Origin: Speluncibacter jeojiensis | Lineage (GTDB): Bacteria; Actinomycetota; Actinomycetes; Mycobacteriales; Mycobacteriaceae | Direction of reading: 5' to 3' | NCBI RefSeq assembly: GCF_029589495.1 | Contig: NZ_JAAIVF010000004.1 | Coordinates: 186,001-250,000, forward strand | DNA length: 64,000 nt | Shown: piece by piece, positions 13,324 to 22,678 of the stretch | Layout: every line of letters begins with the position of its first letter | Numbering within the stretch: position 1 is the stretch's first letter | Position numbers and translations under genes: made by a program | The notes under the pieces: model-generated | Told to the model about the DNA's origin: nothing | Seen by the model: only the letters and a program-made list of their open reading frames with translations | Databases searched by the model: none

Positions 13324-14163
13324 TCAGCGCAGCGCCGCGGCCATCGCTTCCCGCGGTGCGGGCAGGTCGGTGAACTGCTCGACCTGCCCGAACGCCTGGT
13401 TCAGCAGCATCGACAGTCCACCGACCACCGTGCCACCGGCCGCTTCGACCGCCATCGCGAGCGGGGTCGGCCACGGGTCATAGATGACGTCGAGCACCCG
13501 CGGAGCCGCCGCCACCGCCCCCGCGACCGGGGCGACGGCCGCCGCCGGCACCGTGCTGATCACCACGTCCGCCGCGCCGCACGCGCTGCGAAGCTCGTCG
13601 TCCTCGAAGCCGCCCCACGACACCGCAAGCCCCGCGTTGCGGCCGCAGTCCAGCGCGCCCCGCGCCCGCTCGGCGCTGCGCGCGACGACCGTCACCTCGC
13701 CGGCCCCGAGACTCGCCAGCCCGACCAGCGCCGGTCGGCTGGTACCGCCGGCACCGATGACGACCGCCCGCGCTCCGGCCAGATCGCTCAGGCCCAGTTC
13801 CGCAAGCGCGCCGACGATGCCGTCGACGTCGGTGCAGTCCGCCCGCCAGCCGCCGGGCACGCGCACGAGCGTGTTCGCCGACCCGACCGCGACCGCCCGC
13901 TCGGTGCGTTCGGTCGCGAACTCGAGCGCCGCGAACTTGCCCGGCATCGTCACCGACAGCCCGACCCACTCCGGTCCGAGCCCGGAGACCAGTCCCGGCA
14001 GTGCCTCGGCGTCGCATTCGATGCGGTCGTAGGTCCAGCCGTCCAACCCCAGTGCGCGGTAGGCGGCGCGGTGCAGCAGCGGCGACTTGGAGTGCTCGAT
14101 CGGCTTGCCCAGGACCGCCGCCTTACGCGGCCCAACCTGCGGTGTCTCGTGCTCAGCGCCCAC
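13324..14163 (-). CDS. aroE: Shikimate dehydrogenase
   Basis: 279 residues from a GTG start. Reduces 3-dehydroshikimate to shikimate with NADPH. The substrate site shows VLGKPIEHSKSPLLHRAAY and GLSVTMPGKFAA (catalytic lysine). The Rossmann glycine loop is VIGAGGTSRPA, and the C-terminus has GGLSMLLNQAFGQ. It overlaps the 3' end of mltG by 11 bases, so it is probably co-translated with the mltG-ruvX-alaS operon rather than with aroC. Confidence 0.95.
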   Translation of the reverse strand: MGAEHETPQVGPRKAAVLGKPIEHSKSPLLHRAAYRALGLDGWTYDRIECDAEALPGLVSGLGPEWVGLSVTMPGKFAALEFATERTERAVAVGSANTLVRVPGGWRADCTDVDGIVGALAELGLSDLAGARAVVIGAGGTSRPALVGLASLGAGEVTVVARSAERARGALDCGRNAGLAVSWGGFEDDELRSACGAADVVISTVPAAAVAPVAGAVAAAPRVLDVIYDPWPTPLAMAVEAAGGTVVGGLSMLLNQAFGQVEQFTDLPAPREAMAAALR

Positions 14164-15598
14164 TGTCGAGCACCCCCGCCTTGCTCGCGAGGGTGATGTT
14201 CGCCAGGTGCTGCTGGTAGTCGGCGGTGAAGAGCGTGGTCCCGGTCTTGTCGACGGTGACGAAGTACAGCCAGTCGCCCGGCGCGGGATTTTCGGCGGCC
14301 TGCAGCGCGTCGTCGCCGGGCGCGGCGATAGGGGTCGCCGGCAGCCCGTTCATCGCATACGTGTTCCAGGGCGTCTGGGTCTCGCGGTCCTTGTCGGTGG
14401 TCGCGACTTCGACGCGGTCGAGCAGATAGTTCACCGTCGAGTCGAACTGGAGCTGCTGCCCCACCTTGAGCCGGTTGACGATCACCCGCGCGACCTTCGC
14501 GAAGTCGGCTGGATGGGCCTCGCGTTCGACGAGCGAGGCCGCCACCAGGGTGTCGTACGGGCTCAGGCCCGTGTCGGCGCCCGCGGTCTGCAGGCCCGCG
14601 GCGTTGTAGGCGGCGGTGCTCGCGGTGAACAGCGTCTTGAGGATCTGCTCCGGTGCCGCAGTGGGGTCGAAGTTCCAGGTGCCGGCCTTGATCAGCCCCT
14701 CGAATCGACGCTGCGGATCATGCACCTTCAGCACCCGGTCGACCGCCCAGGTCGGCACGCCGATTTGTCGCGGGTCGGCGGCGGCGAGCGCACCACGCAA
14801 CTGATCGACACTCACACACTTGGGTCCGCCCCCGTCGACTGGTACGCAACTGGCGTGCGCGATCAGTGTGAGGATCCCCTCGGTGACGTGCCCGGACACC
14901 GTGGTCACGTCCGAGAGCTGGCGCCCCTCGGGGATGACGACCTGACCGACCCGCGCCGCGGGGCTGGTCATCAGCTGGACGGCATGCTTCGCCGGGATCT
15001 CGGTCCGCAGCGCGTAGAAGCCGGGCTGGATGGTGGCCATCCCGGAGTTGTCCTTCGCCGCGCGTAGGAAGGCACCGGTGCTGGCGACGACGTTGTCCTG
15101 CGTCAGGGTGGAGGCGATGTCGGTGGTGGTGTCGCCGTCCTTGACCTGCACGACCACGTCCGCCAGGCCGTTGCCCGAGTAGTCCTTCGGATCCGGTGTG
15201 AACAGAGCCGGGAAGACGAGCCGCAGCACCCCGTACGCGCCGACGCACAGCACCACGAGCACCGCCAGCGCCGCACTGACACCGATCCAGCGGCGCCGCT
15301 TGGTCTTTCGGGCGCGCGCCTCACGGGCCATCCGCGCGGCGCGGCGTCCCTGCGGCGGGAGTTCGTGCTCGTCGACGCCCGGCACGAACTGCGGCTCGGC
15401 GCGCTCGGTGGCCCAGCCGTCGTGCGGTGCACGGACCTCACCCGGGAAGTCCTCGTCCCCGCCGTCCTGCGCCAGCATCGCACTGTGCCGGGCCGGCGGC
15501 CGGTAGGCGTACTCGACGAACCCGTCCTCACGGCCCTGATACCCGCCGGGCTCCCCGTAGCCGCCCTGGTCGTCGTGTCCACCGCGGTCGTCGTTCAC
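14153..15598 (-). CDS. mltG: Endolytic murein transglycosylase MltG (YceG-like)
   Basis: 481 residues. A long Gly/Asp-rich cytoplasmic N-terminus (1-100) is followed by one membrane helix (about 103-125), a LysM-like region, and the YceG domain. The catalytic glutamate lies in SLVEREAHP near residue 355; [18 protein letters not shown] and [20 protein letters not shown] are family signatures. It cuts nascent glycan strands and helps terminate peptidoglycan polymers at the membrane's outer face. The GTG start overlaps the ruvX stop (GTGA). This matches Rv2553c. Confidence 0.94.
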   Translation of the reverse strand: MNDDRGGHDDQGGYGEPGGYQGREDGFVEYAYRPPARHSAMLAQDGGDEDFPGEVRAPHDGWATERAEPQFVPGVDEHELPPQGRRAARMAREARARKTKRRRWIGVSAALAVLVVLCVGAYGVLRLVFPALFTPDPKDYSGNGLADVVVQVKDGDTTTDIASTLTQDNVVASTGAFLRAAKDNSGMATIQPGFYALRTEIPAKHAVQLMTSPAARVGQVVIPEGRQLSDVTTVSGHVTEGILTLIAHASCVPVDGGGPKCVSVDQLRGALAAADPRQIGVPTWAVDRVLKVHDPQRRFEGLIKAGTWNFDPTAAPEQILKTLFTASTAAYNAAGLQTAGADTGLSPYDTLVAASLVEREAHPADFAKVARVIVNRLKVGQQLQFDSTVNYLLDRVEVATTDKDRETQTPWNTYAMNGLPATPIAAPGDDALQAAENPAPGDWLYFVTVDKTGTTLFTADYQQHLANITLASKAGVLDSGR

Positions 15599-16089
15599 TG
15601 TCCGTCCTCATCGGTCGCGCGCTGCGCGGCGAGGCGCTGCGCTCGTTCGTCCAACCACGACTGCAAGATCTCCACCGCAGCGGCCTGGTCCACCACGGAC
15701 CGCTGGTTCTTCGCGCGAACCCCGCTCTCGCGCAACGCGCGTTGCGCGGTGACCGTCGAGAACCTTTCGTCGACAAGACGAACCGGCACGGGGGCGATAC
15801 GGCGTGCGAGGACGTCGGCGAAGCGCCCGGCCATCTTCGAGGACTTGCCGTCCTCTCCGCGCAGGGTCCGGGGCCGGCCGACGATCACCTCGACCGCCTC
15901 GTACTCGTCGACGAGCGCGACGATGCGCCGCACGTCCTCGTCGGTCTTGGGGGTGCGGGCGACCGTCTCGACCGGGGTCGCGAGCACGCAGTCGGGGTCA
16001 CTCGAGGCCACCCCGATGCGGACCGTTCCGACGTCGATGCCGAGACGCCGACCCCGTCCGGGGTCGGCGTCCGGCAGCTCGTCCGGCAC
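15595..16089 (-). CDS. ruvX: Holliday junction resolvase-like RuvX/YqgF
   Basis: 164 residues from a GTG start. RNase H-like fold with [15 protein letters not shown] (first catalytic Asp) at the N-terminus, [11 protein letters not shown] in the middle, and the [16 protein letters not shown] helix near the end. Family members act in 16S rRNA 5' maturation or junction cleavage. It starts three bases after the alaS stop and overlaps mltG, an order (alaS-ruvX-mltG-aroE) conserved through the Mycobacteriales. Confidence 0.93.
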   Translation of the reverse strand: MPDELPDADPGRGRRLGIDVGTVRIGVASSDPDCVLATPVETVARTPKTDEDVRRIVALVDEYEAVEVIVGRPRTLRGEDGKSSKMAGRFADVLARRIAPVPVRLVDERFSTVTAQRALRESGVRAKNQRSVVDQAAAVEILQSWLDERAQRLAAQRATDEDGQ

Positions 16090-16091
16090 CG

Positions 16092-18770
16092 CTAGGCGCT
16101 TCCTTCCGCGAGCGCTGCCCGCAGGGCGGCGATCGCCGCCTCGATGCCGGAGGCGTCGGTGCCGGAGCCCTGCGCCATGTCCGGCTTGCCGCCGCCGCGT
16201 CCGCCGATGGCCGGCGCGACAGCCTTGACCAGCTCGCCGGCCTTGATGCCGTGCTCGCGGGCGCCGTCGGTGGTGGCGACCACGAACGGGACCTTGCCGT
16301 CGTCGTCGCCGAACAACGCGACCACCGCGGCCTGCTGCGCCAACCGGCCGCGCACGTCGGTCGCCAGCGTGCGCAGGTCGCCCGCGCCGACCCCAGCCGG
16401 GGCCTTCTCCGCGACCAGCAGCACGTCGCCGATCCGGTGGGCGGCGTCGGCCAGCGAACCCGCCGAGGCCAGCACCGCCGCGGCCCGCGACTGCTCGAGC
16501 TCACGCTCGGCGACCTTGAGCCGCTCGACGAGGTTCTCCACGCGGCCGGGCACGTCCTCGGTCGGCACCTTCAGCGTCGACGCCAGGCCCTGCAGCAGCG
16601 CGCGCTCCTTGGCCAGGTAGCGCACCGAGTCCAGGCCGACGAACGCCTCGACGCGCCGCACGCCGGAACCGACGGACGACTCGCCGAGCAGCGTGATCGG
16701 GCCGATCTGCGACGAGTGCGCCACGTGGGTGCCGCCGCACAGTTCCATGGAGAACGGTCCGCCGATCTCGACGACACGCACCTCGTCGCCGTAGTTCTCG
16801 CCGAACAGCGCCATGGCGCCCATTTCCTTGGCCTTGGGAAGGTCGGTGACGAAGGTGTTGACCTGGTAGTCCGCGGAGACGGCCGCGTTGGCGACGTCCT
16901 CGATCTCGTGCCGGGTCTGCTCGGACAGCCCGCCCTGCCAGTTGAAGTCGAAACGCAGGTAGCCGGGCTTGTTCAGCGAACCGGCCTGGACCGCGTTGGG
17001 TCCGAGCACCTGCCGCAGCGCCGCGTGCACCATGTGGGTGCCCGAGTGGCCCTGGGTGGCGCCGTGGCGCCACTGCGCGTCGACCTGCGCGAGCACCTCG
17101 TCGCCCTCGGCGATCAGGCCCTCCTCGACGGTGACCTTGTGCACCCACAGCTTCTTGGCGATCTTCTGCACGTCGTCGACCTTGAGCCGCACGCCGTTGG
17201 CGGTGATCATGCCGGTGTCGGCGATCTGGCCGCCGGCCTCGGCGTAGAGCGGGCTGCGGTCCAGGATCACCTCGACCTGCTCGCCGACGGACGCGGCGGG
17301 CACCTTCTGGCCGTCCTTGATCAGGCCGATGATCTTCGCCTCCGTGTTCAGCTCGGCGAAGCCGGTGAACTCGGTCGGACCGCGATCGAGCAGGTCCTTG
17401 TAGACCATCAGGTCGGTGTGACCGTGCTTGCGGGCCTGCGCGTCGGCCTTCGCGCGGGCGCGCTGCTCGGCCATCAGCGAACGGAAGCCGTCCTCGTCGA
17501 CGGACAGGCCGGCCTCGGCCGCCATCTCGAGAGTCAGGTCGATCGGGAAGCCGTAGGTGTCGTGCAGCACGAACGCCTCGCTGCCACCGAACACCTTCTT
17601 GCCGGCCGCCTTGACCTCGTCGGCCTCCGACTCGAACATCTTCGAGCCGGACGCGAGGGTACGCAGGAACGCGGTCTCCTCGCCGACGGCCACGTTCTCG
17701 ATGCGCTTGTAGTCGGTCTTGAGCTCCGGGTACGACGGGGACATCTCGTCGCGAACGACCGCCATGAACTCGCTCATCGTCGCGCCCTCGGCGCCGAGCA
17801 GTCGGGCCGAGCGCACGATGCGGCGCAGCAGCCGGCGCAGCACGTAGCCGCGGCCCTCGTTGCCGGGGTTGACGCCGTCGGCGATGAGCATCGCCGCGGT
17901 GCGGGCGTGGTCGGCGATCACGCGGAAGCGGATGTCGTCGGCGCCCCCCTCGGGGCCACCGGCGGCATAGCGGCGGCCGGTGAGCTGCTCGGCCTTGGTG
18001 ATCACCGGACGGACCAGATCGGTCTCGTAGACGTTGTCGACGCCCTGCAGCAGGAACGCGACGCGCTCGACGCCCATGCCGGTGTCGATGTTCTTCTTCG
18101 GCAGCGGGCCGAGGACCTCGAAGTTGTCCTTGCCGACGCCCTCACCGCGCTCGTTCTGCATGAACACGAGGTTCCAGATCTCGAGGTAGCGGTCCTCGTC
18201 GGCCTCCGGGCCGCCGTCCTTGCCGTACTCGGGGCCGCGGTCGTAGTAGATCTCCGAGCAGGGCCCGCACGGGCCGGGGATGCCCATCGACCAGTAGTTG
18301 TCGGCCATGCCGCGGCGCTGGATGCGCTCGTTCGGGATGCCGATCTCCTTGTGCCAGATGTCCTGGGCCTCGTCGTCGTCGAGGTAGACGGTGACCCACA
18401 GCCGCTCGGGGTCGAAGCCGTAGCCGCCGTCGTCGATCGGGTTGGTCAGCAGCGACCAGGCGAAGTTGATGGCCTCACGCTTGAAGTAGTCGCCGAAGCT
18501 GAAGTTGCCGGCCATCTGGAAGAAGGTGTTGTGCCGGGTCGTGATGCCCACGTTCTCGATGTCGAGCGTGCGCACGCACTTCTGCACGCTGGTCGCCGTG
18601 TTGAACGGCGGCGTCTGCTGGCCGAGGAAGTACGGCACGAACTGGACCATGCCCGCGTTGACGAACAGCAGGTTCGGGTCGTCGAGGATCAGCGACGCAC
18701 TCGGCACCTCGGTGTGTCCGGCCTTGACGAAGTGGTCAAGGAAGCGTCGGCGAATCTCGTGGGTCTGCAC
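16092..18770 (-). CDS. alaS: Alanyl-tRNA synthetase
   Basis: 892 residues, full length. Class II catalytic core with motif 2 around [38 protein letters not shown] and [12 protein letters not shown] follow. The editing domain has the zinc-binding [11 protein letters not shown] (about residue 573) and CGGTH (about 678). The C-terminal DHHA1 domain ends in [13 protein letters not shown]. The GTG at 18770 has an AAGGA ribosome site. It heads the alaS-ruvX-mltG-aroE operon. Confidence 0.97.
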   Translation of the reverse strand: MQTHEIRRRFLDHFVKAGHTEVPSASLILDDPNLLFVNAGMVQFVPYFLGQQTPPFNTATSVQKCVRTLDIENVGITTRHNTFFQMAGNFSFGDYFKREAINFAWSLLTNPIDDGGYGFDPERLWVTVYLDDDEAQDIWHKEIGIPNERIQRRGMADNYWSMGIPGPCGPCSEIYYDRGPEYGKDGGPEADEDRYLEIWNLVFMQNERGEGVGKDNFEVLGPLPKKNIDTGMGVERVAFLLQGVDNVYETDLVRPVITKAEQLTGRRYAAGGPEGGADDIRFRVIADHARTAAMLIADGVNPGNEGRGYVLRRLLRRIVRSARLLGAEGATMSEFMAVVRDEMSPSYPELKTDYKRIENVAVGEETAFLRTLASGSKMFESEADEVKAAGKKVFGGSEAFVLHDTYGFPIDLTLEMAAEAGLSVDEDGFRSLMAEQRARAKADAQARKHGHTDLMVYKDLLDRGPTEFTGFAELNTEAKIIGLIKDGQKVPAASVGEQVEVILDRSPLYAEAGGQIADTGMITANGVRLKVDDVQKIAKKLWVHKVTVEEGLIAEGDEVLAQVDAQWRHGATQGHSGTHMVHAALRQVLGPNAVQAGSLNKPGYLRFDFNWQGGLSEQTRHEIEDVANAAVSADYQVNTFVTDLPKAKEMGAMALFGENYGDEVRVVEIGGPFSMELCGGTHVAHSSQIGPITLLGESSVGSGVRRVEAFVGLDSVRYLAKERALLQGLASTLKVPTEDVPGRVENLVERLKVAERELEQSRAAAVLASAGSLADAAHRIGDVLLVAEKAPAGVGAGDLRTLATDVRGRLAQQAAVVALFGDDDGKVPFVVATTDGAREHGIKAGELVKAVAPAIGGRGGGKPDMAQGSGTDASGIEAAIAALRAALAEGSA

Positions 18771-19237
18771 TGACTGGTCCTTCTATGTCGCGGTGAGGCG
18801 GCTGCCCCGGGCACAGCGCACCCGAGGGTGCACATCACGCCCAGATTACCGGCATCGCGCGGTCCGTTCGATCACCCGCGCCGTGGGTGGCAGGACGAGG
18901 CGTCGGGGTGCTGGTGACAGGTGGTACCTCAACAATCGCTTTCCAGTCGCTTAGCGGTGAGATTTTGGTGCGCGGCGACGGCCGGTAGTTCGGGTTACGC
19001 CTGGCCTGGTCGCGCGGTGCGGCCCGCTGCCGACGCGCTTTTCCTCACACAAGTCGCCTCGTATCCGTGATCGTCCGCATCTCGGACTGAGTTGTGTGTC
19101 GATAAGCGCATCAGGTTCGGCGTGCAGCACGACCGGAACACGCCCTCACGGTTCCTGCCCTCAGCCGGTACGCCGCGGTCGCCGATGATCGGCTACTCTT
19201 GCCGACGCATGTCACTGGGGAGGGACGGGGGAAGTCT
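18771..19237. other. Intergenic region between divergent alaS and the first ESX cassette
   Basis: 467 bases with no supported gene on either strand. It must carry the alaS promoter (minus) and that of the type VII cassette (plus). A TACTCT hexamer at 19194-19199 is a plausible -10 element for the cassette, 39 bases before its GTG, but no convincing -35 is seen. No tRNA-like cloverleaf or terminator was found. Confidence 0.5.
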
Positions 19238-19570
19238 GTGGGGAAATCACTTCGATTGGAACCGGATGTCGCGCGGCAGATCGTTGCCGAGTGCGACCGG
19301 TTGATCGCTCGGTTGGAAGAGCATGCGCTCGATGCTGAACGATTTGGCGACATGTCGGGGTTTGGCGATATTCCGTCGGCTCAGGCCTTGCAGGCGGGTT
19401 TCGCACGCAAGGGCACTGGCGGCGAGGAGTCCGTTCACGCCCGAATCTTGCAGTTCCGTGACGCCGTCGTGGAGATGCGTGACAACTTCGCCGGCGGCGG
19501 TATGGCGTTCGCGGAGGCCGAGCAGTCCAACGCAAGAGACATTCGCTCGAGTGGGGCTGGCCTCCAATGA
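19238..19570 (+). CDS. Small helical ESX-cassette protein (copy A)
   Basis: 110 residues from a GTG preceded by GGGGGA. It is all helical, with a conserved middle (GFGDIPSAQALQAGF) and a C-terminal helix (FAEAEQSNARDI). The same pattern (Gly-x-Gly, Pro/Leu-Ser-Ser/Ala, then Arg-Asp and an Ala-Glu-x-x-Asn-Ala helix) occurs in the proteins at 37139 and 52322, which sit in the same kind of cassette. The size and two-helix layout resemble WXG100-type substrates, although no W-x-G is present. Its stop overlaps the next start (ATGA). A type VII secretion link is inferred from context. Confidence 0.7.
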   Translation: MGKSLRLEPDVARQIVAECDRLIARLEEHALDAERFGDMSGFGDIPSAQALQAGFARKGTGGEESVHARILQFRDAVVEMRDNFAGGGMAFAEAEQSNARDIRSSGAGLQ

Positions 19571-20142
19571 CCTACCGACCGACCATTGCTGTGGCTGTCC
19601 TGACCACGATGATGGCTACGGCTGGCTGCTCCGCCAGCAATCCCCCGGCAGCCGAGAGCTCGTCGCCGGCATCGGTTTTGCCTATGCCCACGAACACACC
19701 GCGTATCACGGACGACTCCACGCGACCGCAAGTCGGATTCGATCCTTGCGCAGACCTTTCCGACGGGCAGATCCGCCAACTCGGGTATCAACCCGACACT
19801 CGCCGGAAAACTGATTACCCCGCGCAGGACTACACCTTCCTGTCGTGCAGCTTCAAGTCCACCGACTACTTGATCAGCATTTCCTCCGGCAACATCACCT
19901 TCGATGAAGAGGTAAAGAAGGAATCCGGGAACGCCACTTCAGCTCCCACAACCATCGACGGTCGACGAGCGCTGACGATTCCTCACGATCAAGCCTGCTC
20001 ACTCGCCATGCAGACGACCTACGGCATGGTGATCTTGACTAGGCAGACGAGTTCATTCGGCACCAAGACGTCCGCACCTCCATGTGAGGGCATCGAGGAC
20101 ACCGCCCGGATGATCTCCCAGTTCATGCCCAAGGGTGCCTGA
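19567..20142 (+). CDS. DUF3558-type lipoprotein (copy A)
   Basis: 191 residues. Signal peptide with a cysteine at residue 21 (TTMMATAGC) marks a lipoprotein anchored outside the membrane. The mature part carries GFDPCADLSDGQIRQLGY, the DPC-start pattern of DUF3558, then two further cysteines (SCSFKS, QACSLA) and a C-terminal PPCEGIEDTA, giving two likely disulphides. DUF3558 proteins are common in Mycobacteriales and of unknown role. It is translationally coupled to the small helical protein upstream, a pairing repeated at two other places in this window. Confidence 0.85.
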   Translation: MTYRPTIAVAVLTTMMATAGCSASNPPAAESSSPASVLPMPTNTPRITDDSTRPQVGFDPCADLSDGQIRQLGYQPDTRRKTDYPAQDYTFLSCSFKSTDYLISISSGNITFDEEVKKESGNATSAPTTIDGRRALTIPHDQACSLAMQTTYGMVILTRQTSSFGTKTSAPPCEGIEDTARMISQFMPKGA

Positions 20143-20143
20143 C

Positions 20144-21544
20144 ATGACCGATTCGCCTCAGAACTGGACCGACCTCGCCGTCCCGGTCAGCGTCCGCCAA
20201 CAGGCCGTACGCACGCAGTTGCAGCAGCAGGAAGCGGGCTACCGCAGTCACCTCAGCGGACAGACCGACGGGCCGTACATCGGCACAGTGGAGAACTTCG
20301 CGTCCTGGAAACATGAGCAGCTTTACGCTGCCGCGCAGTCGATGTCGCCGGGCGCCATCAACACGATGGCCTCTCAATGGGGCAAGCTACAGACCGCGAT
20401 GCTCTCCGACCTCCTCGGATTCCACGGATCGGTCACCGGCCTCATCGCCGAACACTGGGAGGGCGACGGCGCCGACGCAGCCCGTGCCGCCGTTGGTGCC
20501 TTCACCCAGTCCGGGACAGAGTTCACGACGAGTCTGCACGCCTCGGTCGGTCGGCTCGAGCAGGTCGCCAGCGCCGCGCAGGAGGTCCGCATCGGCGTAC
20601 AACCGCCCGTCGCGCCAGGACTCTCGTTGATCCCTGTGGCGCCCAAGGCCACCGAGGCCGCAGCCGAGGTCGAACGTCAGGCAGCCGTGCACGTCATGCA
20701 GGCCATCTACACCCCCACCTACGTCCAGGCGGGCACCGACGTGCCCATGCTGCCGCCGCCGCGCGACGTCGTCAACGGCGGACTCGGGGACGGGAGCCTC
20801 GCGAACGGCGCGGGCTCGCCCGGAATGACCGGCGGCGCAGGCGCGAAGACCGGCATCGACGTGAACAACGTGCAGCCCAGCGGATCGACGGACAGCCCTG
20901 CAGGACAGGGTGCAACCGCCTCCGACACACCGGGTTCGCCGGTCGGATCGGGCGCCGGCGCCGGCGCCGGCACAGCACCACTCGACGGGGCGGGTCTGGG
21001 CACCCCCGGCCAGCCGACAAGCGGCTCCCCCAGCCCATCAGATGGCTCGTGGTCGCCGACCACCGCGGCGGCCGCATCCGCCGCTCCCGTCGGGTCCGTG
21101 TCCGATCCCGCAACCGGGTTCGGTGGCATCGGCAACACCGGGCCTGGTGGGGGTGTCATCGGTTCCGGAGGGGGCCTTGCCGGCTCGAGTGGAGGCTTTG
21201 GCGGCTCGGGCGCAGGCTTCGGCAACGCCACGGGTCTCGGCGCCGGCGGCTCACTGGGCTCACTCGGTGGGTTGATCGCACCCGGATCGGGCAGCGCAGA
21301 TCTCGCCATGCGCTCCGGCGCAGGCGCGACCGCCGGCGCCGGCACAACGACCGGTGCGGTGGCACCCGGTCGCCCAGCCGCCCGCGGTTCCATGTCCGGA
21401 CTCGCGCACGGCGCCCAGCACGACGGCGAAGAGGACGACGAATACCGTCCCGCGAGCTACCTCGTCAACATCGACAACGGCAACGAGCTCATCGGCGAGC
21501 TGCCGTGGGTGGTGCCGCCGGTGATCGGAGCGGTCGACGACTGA
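20144..21544 (+). CDS. PPE-like/WXG Gly-rich type VII substrate (copy A)
   Basis: 466 residues from ATG 20144 (AAGGG eight bases upstream). The N-terminal 200 residues are helical with a W-x-G turn in AEHWEGDGADAARAAVGAF. The middle (about 205-430) is Gly/Ser/Pro-rich and of low complexity. The last ~35 residues form a conserved acidic-to-hydrophobic tail, EYRPASYLVNIDNGNELIG and so on, shared with copies B and C. It resembles PPE-type ESX substrates without the classic PPE motif. The immediately downstream EspG-like gene overlaps its stop (TGATG), as PPE and chaperone genes often do. Confidence 0.75.
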   Translation: MTDSPQNWTDLAVPVSVRQQAVRTQLQQQEAGYRSHLSGQTDGPYIGTVENFASWKHEQLYAAAQSMSPGAINTMASQWGKLQTAMLSDLLGFHGSVTGLIAEHWEGDGADAARAAVGAFTQSGTEFTTSLHASVGRLEQVASAAQEVRIGVQPPVAPGLSLIPVAPKATEAAAEVERQAAVHVMQAIYTPTYVQAGTDVPMLPPPRDVVNGGLGDGSLANGAGSPGMTGGAGAKTGIDVNNVQPSGSTDSPAGQGATASDTPGSPVGSGAGAGAGTAPLDGAGLGTPGQPTSGSPSPSDGSWSPTTAAAASAAPVGSVSDPATGFGGIGNTGPGGGVIGSGGGLAGSSGGFGGSGAGFGNATGLGAGGSLGSLGGLIAPGSGSADLAMRSGAGATAGAGTTTGAVAPGRPAARGSMSGLAHGAQHDGEEDDEYRPASYLVNIDNGNELIGELPWVVPPVIGAVDD

Positions 21545-22248
21545 TGTGGCACTTGTCAGCACACCAGTTCGCACGTCTGTGGGCGGAGGTGTCGTCGACG
21601 CCGATGCCGTATCCCCTGCGCCGGCGCGAATCCGCCCCAACCGTCGACGAGCAGCGGGCGCACCAGCGCGAACTCGACGACTGGGCGGACGCCCTCGATG
21701 ACAAGCGACTGAGGGGCGCGCTCGCCGTCCTCTCGGCGCCGGACGTCGCCATCGAGGCGACGGTGTCCGTCGACGGCGGCCGACGGGATCTGCGACTTCT
21801 CGGCGCGCGACGAGCCTCGACCGCGGTTCTCGCCGAACAGGTTTGCGGCGAGGCCGGCGAGGTCAACCGCGACATTCGCGTCTTCACCGGCGCAGCGGAC
21901 GAGCTCGCCGGATCGCTGATGCAGGCGATCCCCGACGTCCGTCCCGGCGCACAGCGGACCATGAGCCTGCACGAGGACGACCTGACCTCCGAACCCGATC
22001 CGTCGGTGTTCCAGCAGGTCCGATCAACGGACACCTCCCGCGCCCGCACCCTGCTGCGTGCGCCCCGTCAGGGCGTCGGCCACATCGCCGTGCTTCGGCA
22101 CGACAACGAGGTCGGGGCGCTGCGCTGGGTCGATGTCGCCGAAGACGGGCGCTACCTGATCCACGGCGACGGGCATCTGCAGATCCGGCCGGCGTCGCTC
22201 AGCGGCATTCATCGCGAGCTGAGCCGATGCCTCGCCGGGGCGCGGTGA
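21544..22248 (+). CDS. EspG-like ESX chaperone (copy A)
   Basis: 234 residues. It opens with MWHLSAHQFARLWAEV followed by MPYPL; the same W-x-L ... F-x-x-LW ... PyP pattern starts copies B and C. The C-terminal part ends in a DDGRYLIH-like strand pattern (EDGRYLIHGDGHLQIRPA), typical of the EspG fold. EspG proteins are cytosolic chaperones that hold PE-PPE substrates for a given ESX machine. Here the gene overlaps its PPE-like partner, supporting a dedicated pair. Assignment is by pattern and context. Confidence 0.7.
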   Translation: MWHLSAHQFARLWAEVSSTPMPYPLRRRESAPTVDEQRAHQRELDDWADALDDKRLRGALAVLSAPDVAIEATVSVDGGRRDLRLLGARRASTAVLAEQVCGEAGEVNRDIRVFTGAADELAGSLMQAIPDVRPGAQRTMSLHEDDLTSEPDPSVFQQVRSTDTSRARTLLRAPRQGVGHIAVLRHDNEVGALRWVDVAEDGRYLIHGDGHLQIRPASLSGIHRELSRCLAGAR

Positions 22249-22294
22249 TGACCTCGACCATGCTGTCGCCAGCACGATTTCGTCAGGGGAAATG

Positions 22295-22678
22295 ATGAGC
22301 GGGACACTCAAGGTCGACCTCGCTGCCTTCGGGGAACTCATCGACACGGTCGGGCGCGCCGCGGACGCGCTCAAACAGTCGAGCGGCGCGCTCAAGAACG
22401 TGTCTGCACGGGATCTCGGCACGCACTCGCTCGACTCGGCGGCTGCACGATTCCAGGACCGCTGGGGATACGGCATCGAGAAGATCGCCTATGCCTCCGC
22501 CACCATGGTCGACGGGCTCAAGGAAACCCGCACCACCTACGCGAAGGCCGAAGAGTCCAACCAGTCGCTGATGAAGATGTTCGAGGCTCCCCTTTCCGCC
22601 GGCGGCTCCGGCCCAGCACCGCAATCTCCGGCATCCCAGCGCGTTCCCGGCATCCTCAACATGGATCCTCACGAATGA
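22295..22678 (+). CDS. WXG100-like protein paired with a type VII effector
   Basis: About 127 residues. ATG 22295 is favoured over the adjacent ATG 22292 because it spaces better from the AGGGGA site. Two helices flank a RFQDRWGYG turn, similar to the WXG100 hairpin though not an exact W-x-G, and a short disordered C-terminus follows. Its stop overlaps the next start (ATGA). WXG100 proteins usually form heterodimers with the effector encoded next to them and guide it through an ESX channel. The opening TLKVDLAAF resembles the TLKVDPAHL of the WXG protein at 41396. Confidence 0.75.
   Translation: MSGTLKVDLAAFGELIDTVGRAADALKQSSGALKNVSARDLGTHSLDSAAARFQDRWGYGIEKIAYASATMVDGLKETRTTYAKAEESNQSLMKMFEAPLSAGGSGPAPQSPASQRVPGILNMDPHE

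Noticed and set aside
15804..18773. Long plus-strand open frame opposite ruvX and alaS
   Set aside because: Antisense shadow of conserved alaS in GC-rich DNA; His/Arg/Val-rich translation without any known motif, no ribosome site.
18771..19237. Possible tRNA or integration site between alaS and the ESX cassette
   Set aside because: No cloverleaf-compatible stems, no T-loop GTTCGA pattern in place, and no integrase or duplicated att-like repeat in the window.
20377..22248. Long frame spanning PPE-like copy A out of frame and running into the EspG-like gene
   Set aside because: Only the part from ATG 21544 is sensible protein; the upstream part is Arg-rich out-of-frame reading of the PPE-like gene.
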